Shown in pieces: positions 4,681 through 6,158 of a stretch of DNA of 6,158 nt. Made by a program: the position numbers and the translations under genes. Source of the stretch: Desulfobulbus sp. (GTDB taxonomy: Bacteria; Desulfobacterota; Desulfobulbia; Desulfobulbales; Desulfobulbaceae); NCBI GenBank assembly GCA_028684915.1, contig JAQUEZ010000329.1, forward strand, positions 1 through 6,158, in the 5' to 3' direction. Each line of letters starts with the position of its first letter. Within the stretch, counting starts at the first letter, position 1. The notes under the pieces were generated by a model, which did not search any database, was not told the origin of the DNA, and worked only from the letters and a program-made list of their open reading frames with translations.

Positions 4681-4725
4681 ACTGCGAGAGTTGAACCCGC
4701 GTCCGCCTTGGATTCTAGGCCGCTC
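4677..4725 (-). pseudogene. tmRNA/tRNA 3'-end-like fragment (possible attachment-site relic)
   Basis: On the minus strand GGACGCGGGTTCAACTCTCGC (split as GGAC then the hairpin at 4700-4684) closely resembles the 3' end of bacterial tmRNA: a 5-bp T-stem GCGGG/CTCGC and a 7-base T-loop TTCAACT that fits TTCRANY. A CTAG-containing segment precedes it, as in tmRNA. There is no CCA end and no matching 5' acceptor strand upstream, so it is not a complete tRNA. The 3' end of ssrA is a common integration site for genomic islands, so this could be the partial duplicate left by an integration event. Confidence 0.35.
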
Positions 4726-4786
4726 GTGAGTGTGCCGGGATACAATCGGGATACGTGGTCAACTCCGCCACCGGGTTCATGTTAAT

Positions 4787-4850
4787 TTTGTATTCCCTAT
4801 CCCCGAGAGTTCTGAACAATTCAATATTCAAGACCTGACCCCAAATGGTT
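4787..4850 (-). repeat. Dispersed repeat, copy 2
   Basis: The minus strand reads CCATTTGGGGTCAGGTCTTG, then AATATTGAATTGTTCAGAAC and GGGGATAGGGAATACAAA. It aligns with 710-775 over its full length, with a small gap in the middle and scattered substitutions, in the same orientation. The two copies bracket the cassette array about 4 kb apart. Confidence 0.7.
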
Positions 4851-4868
4851 CTCCTCGGGAAAAAATTT

Positions 4869-5336
4869 TCATTTTTGGGGCTGATTTGAATAAACGGTTT
4901 GTCCTTTGTCATTTATCCAGGTGTAAACTTTTGGGCTTGTTGTCAGTGTTTGTCTTTCCTGTTCGAGGCGAACCGTTTTTTCCTTTTCTGCTGCTAGTTT
5001 TAAATTTTCTGTTGCTATTGTTTCTTGTTTAATCCTTTCGAGATATCTTGTGTTTACATCATTTGTCGCTGTTTCTATGCTGATTTTTTCTTCTCCTTTC
5101 TTCTTCCCTTGAAATTCATTCCGCATCTGTTCAAGTCCTACCAGGATCGGTACTTCTTTCACAAAATGGAAGTAGGCCCAAAGAGGTAAATCGATCATTG
5201 CGCAACATAATAAAAATCTCCAGGCGAAACCCCATAACGGATTTTTCATCCTGCGAATCGTTTTTTTCCCTTCCCGATCTGCTTTTTCTCTTTTTTTGTC
5301 CGGCTCTTGGTTGAGGCTTGCTAATGATGTGTCCAT
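4869..5336 (-). CDS. Membrane-anchored DUF4124-domain protein
   Basis: A 155-residue protein ending in VYTWINDKGQTVYSNQPQ (137-154), the DUF4124 signature (aromatic-x-W-x-D/N-x-x-G-x-x-x-Y-S). DUF4124 is an uncharacterised domain usually found just after a signal peptide in proteobacterial envelope proteins. Here the arrangement is unusual: a basic N-terminus (KKREKADREGKKTIRRMK), one long apolar segment at about 34-57 (LWGFAWRFLLCCAMIDLPLW), a charged, probably coiled-coil stretch at 72-130, and the domain at the extreme C-terminus. By the positive-inside rule the domain would be periplasmic. The start ATG at 5336 has a strong GGAGG nine bases upstream (5350-5346). An in-frame conflict exists only with shorter shadow frames. 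It lies 105 bases downstream of the XRE gene and may be cotranscribed with it. Function unknown. Confidence 0.78.
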   Translation of the reverse strand: MDTSLASLNQEPDKKREKADREGKKTIRRMKNPLWGFAWRFLLCCAMIDLPLWAYFHFVKEVPILVGLEQMRNEFQGKKKGEEKISIETATNDVNTRYLERIKQETIATENLKLAAEKEKTVRLEQERQTLTTSPKVYTWINDKGQTVYSNQPQK

Positions 5337-5441
5337 TTTGGCACACCTCCATATTTTAAAAACAATTTCAATGGTTCCTGGTTTGTTTTTTCAGTCCCAC
5401 ATTGTAACACTTCAAAATAATTGATTATTATTATTTTCCCT

Positions 5442-5819
5442 TCAAGCTACCTTTGATGCTGGGGTTCCATCTTCAATAATATCCCCTTCGGCCCTTCTTT
5501 TTTTCCACTCGGTAAACATCGGGAAAAAACTTTCGATCTGATTTTTCAACCATTGGGTGTTTTCGGTTCGCCCGGTTTCCTTCGCCCATTCTTCTAGCTC
5601 TTCATAAAAACTTTCTACTTTCAAGCTGTTGCCAATTCCTACAGCTTCTTGAATAGATAACAATGTTGTTATTGTTGTATCTACCTGTCCTTTCTCTATT
5701 TTGCTAATTAATTGCGGTGAACATTTAACCAAAAAAGCAAGGTCTTTTTGGCTCATTTTTCGAGCTTTTCTTGCTTCCTTAATTTTTTCACCAATTAGTG
5801 TCAAAAAATCGCTTGTCAT
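5442..5819 (-). CDS. XRE-family helix-turn-helix transcriptional regulator
   Basis: A 125-residue DNA-binding protein of the Cro/C1 (HTH_XRE) type. The domain covers residues 9-62: GEKIKEARKARKMSQKDLAF, then LVKCSPQLISKIEKGQVDTT and ITTLLSIQEAVGI. The MSQKDLA helix-turn and SPQLISKIEKGQ recognition helix fit the family well. The C-terminal half (EELEEWAKETGR...WKKRRAEG) is helical and charged, perhaps for dimerisation, and is not a toxin. It has no partner toxin next to it; the RES protein at 1651-2376 is in a separate cassette 3 kb away. The start ATG at 5819 has only a weak AGAAAAAA upstream. Symmetric TTCTAAT/ATTAGAA elements just upstream are candidate operators for autoregulation. Confidence 0.9.
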   Translation of the reverse strand: MTSDFLTLIGEKIKEARKARKMSQKDLAFLVKCSPQLISKIEKGQVDTTITTLLSIQEAVGIGNSLKVESFYEELEEWAKETGRTENTQWLKNQIESFFPMFTEWKKRRAEGDIIEDGTPASKVA

Positions 5820-5823
5820 TTTT

Positions 5824-5875
5824 TTCTAATGTGGCTAGAAGTTCTAATCGCAGTGGTTTTCTACTGAGATTAGAA
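5824..5875. promoter_or_regulatory. Repeated TTCTAAT/ATTAGAA elements, candidate XRE operator
   Basis: TTCTAAT occurs on the plus strand at 5824-5830 and 5842-5848, 18 bp apart start to start, and its complement ATTAGAA at 5869-5875. TAGAAGTTCTA (5837-5847) is itself a palindrome about one base. This lies between the divergent genes and directly upstream of the regulator's start codon, which is where an XRE protein often binds to control itself. No binding motif is known, so this is inference. Confidence 0.4.
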
Positions 5876-5883
5876 CTTTTTTT
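5839..5883 (+). terminator. Strong hairpin with T-run (terminator or attenuator)
   Basis: AAGTTCTAATC (5839-5849) pairs with GATTAGAACTT (5868-5878), CAGT (5851-5854) with ACTG (5863-5866), with one G/A mismatch and an 8-base loop, followed by TTTTTTT (5877-5883). This is the shape of a rho-independent terminator on the plus strand. It lies before a plus-strand gene and after no visible plus-strand gene, so it may block antisense transcription or attenuate a leader. Confidence 0.65.
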
Positions 5884-5917
5884 GAGTTTGTTTCCTGACT
5901 ACCTTGAGGCCATAGCC

Positions 5918-6158
5918 ATGCCAGCCACCGCCGATCAAGCCCCTTGTTCTGACTTTGACGCCTTTATTCGGGATTGCTTTGTTGAAGCCCTATCGGAACA
6001 AGTCCCGGACATGCTGAACGGCTTCATCATTACCACCAGTTTCGGCAGCATCAACATTGATGCGGAATTTGCCGAAGCCTTCCGCAACCTCGCCGCCGAC
6101 GTCCTTCAGTACCAGCTCAACCAAATTGTCGCCAACCAGACCACACGCATTGAACTTA
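5918..6158 (+). CDS. Unknown protein, N-terminal part, runs off the right edge
   Basis: Starting at ATG 5918 the frame stays open to the window end for 80 codons, beginning MPATADQAPCSDFDAFIRDC and continuing through EALSEQVPDMLNGFII and NIDAEFAEAFRNLAADVLQY. It is acidic, apparently soluble, and not recognised. A weak TTGAGG lies about eight bases upstream; a TTG further up is possible. GC content and codon use (many GCC, CTC, ACC) differ strongly from the AT-rich genes to the left, as expected for a boundary between host-like or element-backbone DNA and acquired DNA. The gene is divergent from the XRE regulator and shares its control region. Confidence 0.7.
   Translation, partial: MPATADQAPCSDFDAFIRDCFVEALSEQVPDMLNGFIITTSFGSINIDAEFAEAFRNLAADVLQYQLNQIVANQTTRIEL

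Noticed and set aside
4677..4760. Complete tRNA gene
   Set aside because: Only a T-arm and partial acceptor strand are seen; there is no matching 5' acceptor strand, D-arm or CCA.
4666..4785. Plus-strand 39-codon frame
   Set aside because: It has no ribosome binding site and runs over the tmRNA-like fragment; the protein looks like random translation of RNA-gene and repeat sequence.
1651..5819. RES protein and XRE protein as a classical RES-Xre toxin-antitoxin pair
   Set aside because: The two genes are about 3 kb apart with the cassette boundaries and repeat between them, and the XRE protein lacks the C-terminal antitoxin domain that I would expect.

Overview
The window looks like accessory DNA from a gammaproteobacterium. 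This is an inference from an ISL3-type transposase start, integron-type attC sites, a DUF4124 protein and a dispersed repeat containing GGGGTCAG(G/A)TCTTGAAT; the species cannot be named. Almost everything is encoded on the minus strand. Base composition changes sharply between neighbouring genes, as expected for DNA assembled from several sources.

Core of the window (about 787-4500): an array of integron gene cassettes read on the minus strand, with no integrase gene in view. Three complete attC sites are visible (3890-3979, 2390-2477, 1472-1559) and a fourth appears interrupted (650-793). The array is confirmed by internal logic: in each of four cassettes the first seven bases (GTTATAA, GTTGGGC, GTTAGCA, GTTAGAG) are the exact reverse complement of the R'' core at that cassette's own far end. 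In transcription order the cassettes carry (1) a two-helix membrane protein with a cysteine pair motif, (2) a three-gene operon of two small paralogous proteins and a membrane protein, (3) a RES-domain protein, probably an NAD+-degrading toxin, without a visible antitoxin, and (4) an unrecognised 224-residue protein. A promoter-like sequence sits just upstream of cassette 1. Cassette 2 is the best candidate for an undescribed system: two adaptor-like proteins sharing a DNSDLNTLL motif, tightly coupled to a multi-helix membrane protein, in an architecture reminiscent of abortive-infection or conflict systems.

Left of the array (1-786): a GNAT acetyltransferase gene, then the end of an ISL3-family insertion sequence entering from the left edge. 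Its terminal repeat is copied in inverted orientation just before the transposase start, forming a 25-bp perfect hairpin that could hide the ribosome binding site. A dispersed repeat copy (710-775) lies between the GNAT gene and cassette 4, apparently inside an attC.

Right of the array (4500-6158): a 369-bp gene-free stretch with a promoter-like element, a hairpin, a tmRNA/tRNA 3'-end-like fragment and a second copy of the dispersed repeat in the same orientation as the first. Next come two minus-strand genes (a membrane-anchored DUF4124 protein and an XRE-type regulator), a strong hairpin with a T-run, and a divergent plus-strand gene of higher GC that runs off the window.
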